From positions 1 to 7,860 of the forward strand of contig CAJUAS010000058.1 in the NCBI GenBank assembly GCA_910584395.1: a stretch of DNA of 7,860 nucleotides, read 5' to 3'. This DNA comes from an uncultured Oscillospiraceae bacterium (GTDB taxonomy: Bacteria > Bacillota > Clostridia > Oscillospirales > Oscillospiraceae). The notes below the pieces were generated by a model. The model saw nothing but the letters and a program-made list of their open reading frames with translations, had not been told where the DNA came from and ran no database searches. This document shows, in pieces, positions 1 through 7,050 of the stretch. The position numbers and the translations under genes are program-made. Within the stretch, counting starts at the first letter, position 1; each line of letters opens with the position of its first letter.

Positions 1-1454
1 GTGTAGGTCTTGCCCGCCCCGGAGGTGCCGCAGATGGTGAAGTTGGCGTTCTTGTTGACCTTCGTATTGAACGGGTCAACGATGCACAGGGAGTTGTTGT
101 GCCGGTTGAGGCCCAGCAGGATACCGTTATCGTCGGACAGCTCGAAGCTGGTGAACATATAGGTGGAGGCGGCCCCGCTGGTCAAAACATTGCGCTTGGA
201 TTTGCGCTCCAGACTGGCGTCTATGCTGAGGAACGGCATGGTGGAGCGCAGGGCGGCCTCCTGTTGAAACATGCAGTCCGACACCTGGATGTCCATGGAC
301 TTCATCAGGTCGGTCATCTGCTGCTTGCGCCACTGCAGCTCCTCATAGCCGGCGGCGGACACGGTGATGAACACTGACATGTAGAACAGGTCCTCGTTCC
401 GGCTGGACAGACCTTGTTTGATGTAGTAGCCAGCTTGGATGGATCCCGCCAGCTCCTCGTAATCGGTAGAGGTATCCTGTAATTCCCGCAGTTTGGTGCG
501 GTTGAGCCGGATACGCTGGGCAACCCGGTCAATGGTCTTGCCCCGAATCTCCCGGCGCAGGTGCAGGTCCACATCCACACCCTCACCGGCGTTGATCAAA
601 GCCGACATCCAACCGCCTCGGACTGTCTGAGGGAACCCGTTCTTCCGAACATACAGGTAGGTATAGTAGATGCCGTCCATGACCAGGTAGCCGGGATGGG
701 TCAGGTCAAGGCCCCGTGGTGCAATGAAATTGGAGGCCCGGATATGGGGGACGGGATCAATACCAACCACACGCTTCCTGGCGGCCATGGCGTCCACCAC
801 CACCCGGTTGAGCCGGTTTTGGAACGGGTCATCCACACAGGAGCGGCGGTTGAAGTACATATACAGCACCTCAGCCGCGAACGCGTCTTCGTCCTTGGGT
901 TGCACGATGCTGTTGCCACACTGGGCGAAATAGGTACGGGCGTTCTGGGTCACCACCTGGAGGGCGGAATAAATCTCGCCATAGTCGGGATCCATCTGCC
1001 GCCGCCCGTTGGGGGCCTCGTACTGGAAGATCAGAAAGAACCGGCGGGACAGCGCCTCGCGGCTGCCCTCTTCCCGGATGAACTGGATGGTGCCTTCTCC
1101 CAGGCGGCGGCAGGCCTCCACCGTTTCCTGTTCCAGATCCGCCTGGAGGCCTGCTACATACTGGTCGGAGTCCGCCTTGCGGGTCACGGATTTGAATTGC
1201 AGTCGCATGGGGGATATTTTCAGCCAGCTGGCGAAGGTGGAGATGATCCCCCACTGCTCCTCGTCGGAACGGAGCAGGAAGTTGATGGGCTCAATCTCCA
1301 GGATCTTGATAAACCGGCCATCAGTGGTTTCGACGATGCCGTTTTTGAGCTCTTTGATCGGAATGAAGTCCTGAACGAACTCCAGCTTTTCTTTTGGCGG
1401 GGGGCTTGCCCGTCCTCTTTTTCGGGGGGCTGCCTTTGTGCGTGTTCGTGTCAT
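1..1454 (-). CDS. VirB4/TraE-family conjugation ATPase (3' part cut by the window edge)
   Basis: This is the energy-providing ATPase of the type IV secretion channel, expected at the cytoplasmic face of the membrane and working with PrgI and VirB6-like partners. The window holds 484 complete codons, and the frame runs off the left edge. I translated it by hand: a basic, Pro/Lys/Arg-rich start (residues 1-23), then a region typical of the VirB4 N-terminal half (for example FIPIKELKNGIVETTDGRF near residue 30), and finally a Walker A motif GTSGAGKT at residues 476-483 (nt 29-6). Walker B and the C-terminal half lie outside the window. Relatives such as Tn916 Orf16 are around 800 residues, so over half is present. 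The ATG at 1454 is the only plausible start before the conserved part; an AGGAGG lies 13 nt upstream, inside the PrgI gene. The first 134 nt overlap the end of prgI in another frame. The family call is firm. Confidence 0.93.
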   Translation of the reverse strand, partial: MTRTRTKAAPRKRGRASPPPKEKLEFVQDFIPIKELKNGIVETTDGRFIKILEIEPINFLLRSDEEQWGIISTFASWLKISPMRLQFKSVTRKADSDQYVAGLQADLEQETVEACRRLGEGTIQFIREEGSREALSRRFFLIFQYEAPNGRRQMDPDYGEIYSALQVVTQNARTYFAQCGNSIVQPKDEDAFAAEVLYMYFNRRSCVDDPFQNRLNRVVVDAMAARKRVVGIDPVPHIRASNFIAPRGLDLTHPGYLVMDGIYYTYLYVRKNGFPQTVRGGWMSALINAGEGVDVDLHLRREIRGKTIDRVAQRIRLNRTKLRELQDTSTDYEELAGSIQAGYYIKQGLSSRNEDLFYMSVFITVSAAGYEELQWRKQQMTDLMKSMDIQVSDCMFQQEAALRSTMPFLSIDASLERKSKRNVLTSGAASTYMFTSFELSDDNGILLGLNRHNNSLCIVDPFNTKVNKNANFTICGTSGAGKTY

Positions 1455-1776
1455 AGTGGTATCCAATCCTCCTATAGTGAAGCTGCCGCCGGCGCACCAG
1501 AAACATGACCATGTGGGAGACGTACTGGAGCAGCGAGTCGCCGCCCAGGCCCATCAGGGCAAAGACGCCCAGCGGCAGCAGGGTTATGGTCATGACCACC
1601 ACCTTGGCCGTCACTGGCAGGTGGAGCCACATCAGCTCCGGGTATCCCACCAGGGCCAGCAGGATGCTGGCCTCTACCGTGTTGCGGGTCTCCAGCATCC
1701 CGCCCATCAGCTTGCCGGAGTCAGTGTAGTTGGGCGGTATCGTGTAGATATTGCTGTATTCTCTGTCGTCAGCCAT
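1321..1776 (-). CDS. PrgI-family conjugation membrane protein
   Basis: This small membrane protein of Gram-positive conjugation systems is usually encoded just before VirB4 (compare Orf17 of Tn916) and is thought to belong to the mating-channel core. It has 151 residues. The N-terminus carries the family-like YTIPPNYTDSGKLMGG stretch (residues 11-26), followed by two hydrophobic segments at about 35-50 and 56-78. A basic cytoplasmic tail follows, extremely rich in Lys, Arg and Pro from residue 113 on. The ATG at 1776 overlaps the end of the hydrolase gene by 8 nt (ATGGCTGA), and an AAGGAG lies 6 nt upstream, so translation is probably coupled. Its last 44 codons overlap the start of VirB4 in another frame, so the tail may be partly a by-product of that overlap. 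The family call rests on the N-terminal motif, the two membrane segments and the position. Confidence 0.87.
   Translation of the reverse strand: MADDREYSNIYTIPPNYTDSGKLMGGMLETRNTVEASILLALVGYPELMWLHLPVTAKVVVMTITLLPLGVFALMGLGGDSLLQYVSHMVMFLVRRRQLHYRRIGYHYDTNTHKGSPPKKRTGKPPAKRKAGVRSGLHSDQRAQKRHRRNH
1468..1473 (-). promoter_or_regulatory. ribosome binding site for VirB4, inside the PrgI gene
   Basis: On the minus strand this reads AGGAGG, 13 nt before the ATG at 1454. The core is perfect but the spacing is longer than the usual 5-9 nt. A TTG only 1 nt after the site is too close to serve as the start. The site lies within the coding sequence of the PrgI-family gene, so VirB4 is probably translated by ribosomes arriving from that gene or by internal initiation. 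Confidence 0.6.
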
Positions 1777-3277
1777 CGTTGACTCCTTGTTCTATGGGAG
1801 CAGGCGTGAAGTCTGCCTCCAGGTCGATATCCTTCCTGCGGCGGAACTGGGTCACATAGGTCGGCGAGTTGAGCGCCACACCGCCCGCACTGCTGGAGCA
1901 GTGGACCCACATCTGCTTGCCATCGGCGCTGCGGCCAGCGTAGAGCAATACATGATTGACAGGCACTGTTCCCGGCGCTGCCATAAAGCCAATGTCGCCG
2001 GGCAGCAGTTCCGCTTCGGTAATGGCGTAGGTAGTATCCCACTGGCTCCAGGAGCCATCTAGCAGGCTGACGCCCAGAGCCGTTTTATAGACCCAGTCCG
2101 TGAATCCGGAGCAGTCAAGCCCGTAGGGCCGTATGGTGCCGGTGCTGCTGGAACCCGCTGAGGTCACCAGCCGGGGCGTGTTCCACGCCTCGTTCCAGCC
2201 TGGTGCGCTCTTGCCGCCCCAGAAATACGGGACACGGCCCACCAGGGACAGGGCCGCCCGCATCAATTCCTTCCGGGTGCCGCTGCATGTGAGACTGTTC
2301 AGGTAGGCATTCAGCTCAGCATCGGTGATCGGCGGCACTGTGCCGCTGGTCAGGGACCCGTACATGGTCATCTTCAAGGCGTTGGACATGTTGGTGATGG
2401 CCTCGCCGTATGTCAGATTGAACTGGTCATACTGGGCGGAGGTGTCGATGCCAAACGCGGTCAAGATCACAGATTGGTCAAATGGGTGGATGGTGCAGAC
2501 CACATACTGGACCGTAACCGTCTCGGGTGCTCCCGGTTCCTCACCTTCTTGGACTTCCGGCACCACCGTTTTTGTGGTTTCTTTCACTTCATAGGTAACT
2601 GCGAACATTTGCCCGGCAACAGCATCCAGCTTGGCCTTCATGTCCGCCTTGGTGGTACCGCGTTGCTGCATGGAGGCTGAGTAGGCCGCCAGGGTATAGC
2701 AGGTATCGTAGTCGGCAGAGATCAGCCCGTTGTTGATCAGCGCCTCCATGGACAGCTCACGGTCGTACCCACCCTGGGCGATGATCTGTTCCACTTGTGC
2801 CAGAGCCATATCATAGCCGTTCTGAATGCAGTCGGAAACCACGTCGGATACATCGTCAAAACTGGCAGTTATGCTTGTGGGGGCATTGATGTCAACGGTA
2901 GAAGGGTCAGTGTGAAAGAGATTGTTGACAACTATGGAGGGCAGCGATACGATGCCCACAATGATAAAGAGCAGGAACAGACAGATAAAGATCAGCACCT
3001 TAAACAAGGTGTGCCGCAAGGACCAGGCCGCCGACAAAATTGCACCCCAGGGGCCGCCTGCGGCTGTACCCGCCGCAATCTCGGCGGCTGCCTTCCCGCC
3101 TGTAACTCCTGCTTTGGTTACCGCAGCAGCGGCATTGGCGGTCGCCTCCCCGGCGGCAGCGGATCCTGCGGATTTTGCCGAGGCCGCACCCGCTTTTTTG
3201 GCGGCCTCCGCCGCCTTCTGTGCGCCTTTTAGATAATCGTCCTGGCCATCGCCAAAGCGCTGCTGTTCATCAGACAT
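1769..3277 (-). CDS. Membrane-anchored NlpC/P60 (C40) peptidoglycan hydrolase of the conjugation module
   Basis: This predicted cysteine endopeptidase cuts peptidoglycan stem peptides to open the wall for the mating channel, a role like Tn916 Orf14. It has 502 residues. Residues 17-80 are Ala/Lys/Gly-rich and probably cytoplasmic. One membrane segment follows at about 91-112, then an extracellular region (120-335) that I do not recognise. The C-terminal NlpC/P60 domain (about 336-480) has the nucleophile Cys389 in LDCSGF, His442 in VNHVLLY and a likely third residue His459 in WVHCS. The layout recalls proteins labelled 'CD1108 family mobile element protein' in clostridial ICEs; that match is from memory. 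The start is the ATG at 3277, with AGGAGG 7 nt upstream; an in-frame ATG at 3313 has no such site and is rejected. The gene lies 62 nt after the surface/fusion gene and overlaps prgI by 8 nt. Confidence 0.9.
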   Translation of the reverse strand: MSDEQQRFGDGQDDYLKGAQKAAEAAKKAGAASAKSAGSAAAGEATANAAAAVTKAGVTGGKAAAEIAAGTAAGGPWGAILSAAWSLRHTLFKVLIFICLFLLFIIVGIVSLPSIVVNNLFHTDPSTVDINAPTSITASFDDVSDVVSDCIQNGYDMALAQVEQIIAQGGYDRELSMEALINNGLISADYDTCYTLAAYSASMQQRGTTKADMKAKLDAVAGQMFAVTYEVKETTKTVVPEVQEGEEPGAPETVTVQYVVCTIHPFDQSVILTAFGIDTSAQYDQFNLTYGEAITNMSNALKMTMYGSLTSGTVPPITDAELNAYLNSLTCSGTRKELMRAALSLVGRVPYFWGGKSAPGWNEAWNTPRLVTSAGSSSTGTIRPYGLDCSGFTDWVYKTALGVSLLDGSWSQWDTTYAITEAELLPGDIGFMAAPGTVPVNHVLLYAGRSADGKQMWVHCSSSAGGVALNSPTYVTQFRRRKDIDLEADFTPAPIEQGVNDG

Positions 3278-3284
3278 GGAACCA

Positions 3285-3290
3285 CCTCCT
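3285..3290 (-). promoter_or_regulatory. ribosome binding site deciding the hydrolase start
   Basis: A perfect AGGAGG on the minus strand lies 7 nt before the ATG at 3277. It lies between that ATG and the alternative in-frame ATG at 3313, so it selects the shorter 502-residue form. Confidence 0.85.
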
Positions 3291-3304
3291 ATGGAATATG
3301 GGAC

Positions 3305-3334
3305 GGCCCGCACACCGGTCAGATTGTGCGGGCC
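3305..3334 (-). other. Intergenic stem-loop between the fusion gene and the hydrolase gene
   Basis: GGCCCGCAC (3305-3313) and GTGCGGGCC (3326-3334) form a perfect 9-bp GC-rich inverted repeat around a 12-nt loop. It starts 5 nt after the fusion gene's stop codon and ends 14 nt before the AGGAGG of the hydrolase gene. No run of T follows on the minus strand, so it is not a standard rho-independent terminator. It may stabilise or punctuate the mRNA between the two genes; that role is inference. Confidence 0.65.
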
Positions 3335-3339
3335 ATCGG

Positions 3340-5973
3340 TCAGGTTTTGCGTTTTGGCGGTTTATGGTCGCTGACCGGCCGCCGCTTGGGGGTAGGCGCA
3401 AACTGTGTGGGCGTGGACGCGTAGCGTACGGACTCCACATTGACAGTCCGCAGAATATCTCCGTCATAGACAGGCTTGCCGTCCTGATAGACGGGTTTGC
3501 GCTCCACAGACGCAACGCCAGGGATCGCATACCACTGCCCGCCGCCGCTGTCCTCATAGACATGGTAGTCGCCCCTGGGCGGCTGGTATCTGGTGCGGTC
3601 ATAGAACGCGGTCCCAGACCCATCCGCGTGGCGCACCTCCAGCACACCGTCACAGGTGCGGGAACTGTCCACGGTTGTGACCTCCTGGGTAAAGCCGGGC
3701 ATAAACTGCCCAAAGAGCGCTTGGTTATATGCGGCAGCACTGCCGGGACCAGCCGGCACATCCGCAGAGGATCCGTGAGTGCCTGTGCCAGATGGAGCGT
3801 GTCCCAATGTGCCAGCACCGCCGCCTGCTTCAGGCTGCGGTACTGGGGCTGCTCCAACGCCAAGCGGAGCAGAAGTGTTCACCCCGGCACCAGACGGGGG
3901 CGGCACACCTTCCCCGCCGTCAAGCGAGGACGCTGCACCCGGCCCAACGCCAGGCTGAGGCGCAGCACCCGCTCCGGCATCAAATTGCGGTGCGGGACCA
4001 GTACCAGAGTCAAACTGTGGCGGTGCAGCATGGGGCGTCATGGCGTACCAGCTCAGGCCGTCGGAACCTTGGATAACCTCATGGGGCGCATCCGGCTCCT
4101 GATAGAAGGCGCTGCTGTACCACAAGGCATTGCTGCCGTCTGGGTAGCTGGCTTCCATGGTGCCTTCGTCCACCGTGCGCAGTACCGTATCCTGGGGGGC
4201 GCTGGGAAATGCTTCAGATACCTGGGGCGCTTCGGAGGAGTCGCCGGTGAAGTTGGGGGCGGCGTAAAATGCGTCCCGTCCCTCGCCGGAAGCCACTTGA
4301 TACCACTGGCTCCCGTCCGCAGCCTGGATCTGCTTATGCGGGCTGTCCGGCCTATCATACTGAGCGGCACTGAACAGCTCCACATTGGCCTGTTTCCCGT
4401 CCGGCCCCACAGCCTTGGTGCTGATATGGCCGCCGGTGATCTGCGTATCGGTATACTTCATATTGCCTGCCGCCCCGCTGGCCATCTGCGGCATATAGTT
4501 GGGCAGGCTGCGATCCGCGATGTCGCCGGCGATGGTACCGGAGACCTTGGGTGGGCGGCTGGCCACTGAGGATACAGACTCTGCGGTGAGGGTCGCGCCA
4601 TTGCGTGCGGCCATACCGCCAAAGGCGCGGCCCACAAAGCCCACGCTGCCGCCTGTTCCCATGCGGGAGCCTCCATCAACCACTGCGTCACGGACAAAGC
4701 TGTTGGGCTTATACCGGCTGGCAAAAGTCTGCTTTGTCTTGCTGACGTCAGGACTCTTGGTATAACCCTCCGGGGGAGTGACCTCCTCCGCAGTAAAGCT
4801 GCCAATGGGCATATCCTTCCAAGGCACATCAATAAGATAGCCGCCCACGCCGGTGACATAGGTGCCGGTGAAGTCATTGTCTACGCCGGTGATTTTGATG
4901 ACTGCACCGGCAAGCCCTTTGGTTGGGTCGTCCGCATCCACTTTGCGGATACTGCCCTCGCCTGTGATGACCGGCGTATCAGTGAAGATAACCGTTACAG
5001 TCTTATCGCTGCCGCTGGGCAAAACCACATACTGTGGCCCAGCATTGTCGATCTCATAGTCGGCCGGCGGTTCCAATTCAGTCACGGCATAGGTACCAGC
5101 TTCCAAATTGGACAAAGTATAGGTGCCATCCTGGCCTGTCACAATCTCTTTAGAGTAAGCGCCATTTTCAGATGCAACCAAGAATCGGGCACCGGGCAGT
5201 CCCTTATTGGGGTTAGTGGAGTCAACCTTTCTGACTGTGAGACCGTATCTTTCCCGGATGACACTCAATTCGCCCACCATAACGGCCTGAACATCGTTGG
5301 AGGGGTGATAACTGGAGCCAGGGCCGGTATATGCGTACTCATAGACTTCACACTCGCCCCACACGCCTTCAGCGCCCAAATCCAAGATGTACTTGACCCG
5401 GTCGCGGAAAGATATGCCGTCTATCAGGTCATCAATGCTGGTGTAGTTCGTGTGTTCCAGATTGTTGTAGACGCACATCAGCTCCTCTGCACAGGCGGTG
5501 ACAGGGTCTGCCAGCAGACCGGCCTTGTACCGCCAAACAATGGCCTGTGTCCAGGCGTTCATTGTCCAGGTGTAGTTGCTGTTCCAAACGGCGTTTTCAC
5601 CTAGGGCAATCGCCCGGTCGGTAAAGACACCGGTGGAATGTGCGTAGAAGTAGGCCATCATCGTCTTGACCGTGGGATCGGAGATGGGCTTTGGATTACC
5701 CCATGTGTGGCCTTTCAGCGACCAGCCCATGCCCTTGCCCTTCTCGGCACAGAAGCCCATCGTACTCTTTCCGTTGAGACCAAAGTGCATCTGGTGCATA
5801 TAGCACTCGCCCAGGGCCGGGGAATCATACTTGACCCCATTGTAGGCGCAGTCGTCCATCTTGATCGTGTCCGGAGTAGCGGCCATGGCTGTCGTAGGCA
5901 GAAGCCCAAGCAGACAGACCAGCACCAGCAGAGCCGCGATCAGGCGGTTATGCGGTTTATGGATATATTTCAT
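3340..5973 (-). CDS. Exported chimeric protein: thioester/SpaA surface adhesin fused to a VirB6/TrbL-like tail
   Basis: The 877-residue frame has two unlike halves. Residues 1-31 are a signal peptide ending AMA. Residues ~38-215 look like a thioester domain, with Cys75 in GFC and Gln143 in WTQAIVW as the candidate internal Cys-Gln bond that can couple covalently to host surfaces. Two SpaA-type beta domains follow (about 244-333 and 339-417, with VRKVDSTNPNKGLPGARF and IRKVDADDPTKGLAGAVI starts). At residue ~417 the second domain stops short of its usual final strand. The rest is a Gly-rich stretch (YKPNSFVRDAVVDGG onward), three diverged WY repeats, a Pro/Gly/Ala linker (648-745) and a basic end. 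From memory this half resembles the tail of VirB6/TrbL-like ICE proteins; a search must confirm it. No LPXTG motif or C-terminal membrane segment is present, so as written the product would be secreted without an anchor. The start ATG has AAGGAG 11 nt upstream. Confidence 0.75.
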   Translation of the reverse strand: MKYIHKPHNRLIAALLVLVCLLGLLPTTAMAATPDTIKMDDCAYNGVKYDSPALGECYMHQMHFGLNGKSTMGFCAEKGKGMGWSLKGHTWGNPKPISDPTVKTMMAYFYAHSTGVFTDRAIALGENAVWNSNYTWTMNAWTQAIVWRYKAGLLADPVTACAEELMCVYNNLEHTNYTSIDDLIDGISFRDRVKYILDLGAEGVWGECEVYEYAYTGPGSSYHPSNDVQAVMVGELSVIRERYGLTVRKVDSTNPNKGLPGARFLVASENGAYSKEIVTGQDGTYTLSNLEAGTYAVTELEPPADYEIDNAGPQYVVLPSGSDKTVTVIFTDTPVITGEGSIRKVDADDPTKGLAGAVIKITGVDNDFTGTYVTGVGGYLIDVPWKDMPIGSFTAEEVTPPEGYTKSPDVSKTKQTFASRYKPNSFVRDAVVDGGSRMGTGGSVGFVGRAFGGMAARNGATLTAESVSSVASRPPKVSGTIAGDIADRSLPNYMPQMASGAAGNMKYTDTQITGGHISTKAVGPDGKQANVELFSAAQYDRPDSPHKQIQAADGSQWYQVASGEGRDAFYAAPNFTGDSSEAPQVSEAFPSAPQDTVLRTVDEGTMEASYPDGSNALWYSSAFYQEPDAPHEVIQGSDGLSWYAMTPHAAPPQFDSGTGPAPQFDAGAGAAPQPGVGPGAASSLDGGEGVPPPSGAGVNTSAPLGVGAAPVPQPEAGGGAGTLGHAPSGTGTHGSSADVPAGPGSAAAYNQALFGQFMPGFTQEVTTVDSSRTCDGVLEVRHADGSGTAFYDRTRYQPPRGDYHVYEDSGGGQWYAIPGVASVERKPVYQDGKPVYDGDILRTVNVESVRYASTPTQFAPTPKRRPVSDHKPPKRKT
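3523..4377 (-). repeat. Three diverged WY repeats in the tail of the fusion protein
   Basis: Three protein modules of about 28 residues lie at residues 533-560, 617-645 and 789-817 (nt 4377-4294, 4125-4039 and 3609-3523). They share a pattern of L/A-F/W, an aromatic or Ser, then Y-x-x-P, a P-H or similar step, D/G-G and a closing W-Y-x-hydrophobic; examples are DGSQWYQV, DGLSWYAM and GGGQWYAI. Modules two and three are separated by the Pro/Gly/Ala-rich linker. They are degenerate at the protein level, and I saw no long exact DNA repeat. Their function is unknown to me. Confidence 0.75.
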
Positions 5974-6002
5974 GTTTTGTCATTCTCCTTCTCGGCATAG
6001 AA

Positions 6003-6033
6003 AAAGACCTCTCAGCGTAGCTGAAAGGTCTTT
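6003..6033 (-). terminator. Rho-independent terminator after the CAP gene
   Basis: AAAGACCT (6003-6010) pairs with AGGTCTTT (6026-6033) and TCAGC (6012-6016) with GCTGA (6020-6024), with one mismatch between the two stem parts and a 3-nt loop. On the minus strand the stem runs straight into TTTTT (6005-6001). It lies 17 nt after the CAP stop codon and 29 nt before the next start codon, so the following gene must rely on read-through. On the plus strand it is also followed by a T-rich TTTGTTT. Confidence 0.88.
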
Positions 6034-6050
6034 GTTTGCCGGTTATTCAG

Positions 6051-7016
6051 TTATTCGTACGGGTTGTGTGTTCCCGGTAGCCCGATGAACATAAAGCAGA
6101 ATGTCGCTCCCCTATCGTTTTCGGTAATACCGACGCCCAGGCTGCCACCGCCAGCATCAATCATGGTCTCGAAGTGACCGGGCGAACTGATCCAGTTCGC
6201 AACAGCGTGTTGAGCGATGTCCGCTGATCCTACGCCGGTGAATGCTGTCAGGTTGGATCCAAAACCGTGCGGGTAGCCGAATGCAAGGGCAGCCTCACAC
6301 TCTTCCTTGGAGTTGTGCCAGGAATACTGCTTGTCAGACATGGTCTGGGCCGCGTTCATCAGAGCGTCATCAACAGGCAGCTCTGGCACACCGTAAGCTA
6401 CGCGGGTCTGGTTGATCAGTCGAATCATCTCCAGCCGGATCTCCATATTGGCGTTTAGATTATTGCTCCCGGCGTTCCCGCTGGTGGGGTCTGAGGGTTC
6501 CACCGTAATGGTCACGCTTCCCGTCTGCCCGTCCGGGGCGGTCACTGTGACGACTGTTGTGCCTGGGGCTTTGGTGTTTACGGTCCAATGGTCAAGGACT
6601 TCCGCCACATGGGCCACAGCTGGGTTGCTGGAGGTCACCGTATAGTCCGAGCGGTTGGGAGAGATGATCAGAGTACTGATGACACCCTCTTTCAGCGTAC
6701 TCCCCTTGGAACTGCCTACACGGATGGAAGCATTCCCCTGTGCGGGGGCCTCGCCAGTGTAGGGAGCATTGCTGTCGATCTGGACCGCCCGGCCGTCCCA
6801 ATAGACATTGAAACCGACCATTTGTCCGATGTCACGGAGCTTGACATAGTTGTTGCCGCCGATGTTGTACGCATTCATCTGGACCGGGACACCGTCCACG
6901 TAGGCCTGCTGAGGGGCGTATTCCGCCATTACCCCAGCGGCATAGGCTACGCCGCCGCCGAACAGCATTGCGCTGGTGAGCAGTCCTGCCACGAAGCTCA
7001 TTGTGTGCTTTTTCAT
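6051..7016 (-). CDS. Secreted CAP/SCP-domain protein with copper-amine-oxidase-like and Ig-like domains
   Basis: This is a 321-residue exported protein of unknown substrate. Residues 1-27 are a signal peptide ending AYA. Residues ~38-82 (YVDGVPVQMNAYNIGGNNYVKLRD region) match the small beta domain annotated as copper-amine-oxidase N-terminal or stalk domain, common in Clostridia surface proteins. Residues ~97-173 look like a bacterial Ig-like (BIG2) domain. Residues ~190-313 are a CAP domain of the YkwD type, with His234 in SWHNS and SPGHFETM (His281, Glu283). The usual GEN Glu is Ser254 (GSNL), so the normal CAP tetrad is incomplete. The start is the ATG at 7016, with AGGAGG 8 nt upstream; an in-frame ATG at 7049 sits at or before the likely transcription start and is rejected. 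The gene has its own promoter and terminator, setting it apart from its neighbours. Confidence 0.88.
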   Translation of the reverse strand: MKKHTMSFVAGLLTSAMLFGGGVAYAAGVMAEYAPQQAYVDGVPVQMNAYNIGGNNYVKLRDIGQMVGFNVYWDGRAVQIDSNAPYTGEAPAQGNASIRVGSSKGSTLKEGVISTLIISPNRSDYTVTSSNPAVAHVAEVLDHWTVNTKAPGTTVVTVTAPDGQTGSVTITVEPSDPTSGNAGSNNLNANMEIRLEMIRLINQTRVAYGVPELPVDDALMNAAQTMSDKQYSWHNSKEECEAALAFGYPHGFGSNLTAFTGVGSADIAQHAVANWISSPGHFETMIDAGGGSLGVGITENDRGATFCFMFIGLPGTHNPYE

Positions 7017-7024
7017 GTTCGATT

Positions 7025-7030
7025 CCTCCT
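7025..7030 (-). promoter_or_regulatory. ribosome binding site deciding the CAP gene start
   Basis: AGGAGG on the minus strand, 8 nt before the ATG at 7016. The reading beginning at 7016 gives a clean signal peptide (MKK start, then a hydrophobic run), whereas the in-frame ATG at 7049 would add eleven polar residues in front of it. Confidence 0.85.
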
Positions 7031-7050
7031 GTTCTTTTGTATTCACCATA

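Noticed and set aside
561..1508. Plus-strand open frame of 315 codons opposite VirB4 and PrgI
   Set aside because: The opposite strand encodes VirB4 with a Walker A motif and continuous family-like sequence. The plus-strand product has no recognisable motif and crosses the VirB4/PrgI overlap.
3277..3313. Longer N-terminus for the NlpC/P60 protein, starting at 3313
   Set aside because: The ATG at 3313 lies in the intergenic stem-loop and has no ribosome site; the perfect AGGAGG sits 7 nt before the ATG at 3277.
3640..4030. Pro/Gly/Ala-rich coding stretch considered as a possible tandem DNA repeat
   Set aside because: The protein is low in complexity, but the bases show no regular repeat unit by eye; it is better described as a flexible linker.
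3175..4569. Long plus-strand open frame of 464 codons opposite the fusion and hydrolase genes
   Set aside because: It lies antisense to genes with clear domains, spans a gene boundary, has a composition typical of GC-rich shadow frames (many Arg, His and Gly) and shows no recognisable domain.
6042..6056. Short direct repeat GAATAAC twice at the end of the CAP gene
   Set aside because: Only seven bases, once repeated, at a stop codon; it could be chance, and no mobile-element boundary or other support was seen.
7017..7049. Longer N-terminus for the CAP protein, starting at 7049
   Set aside because: It would begin within a few bases of the predicted transcription start, has no ribosome site and would place polar residues before the signal peptide.
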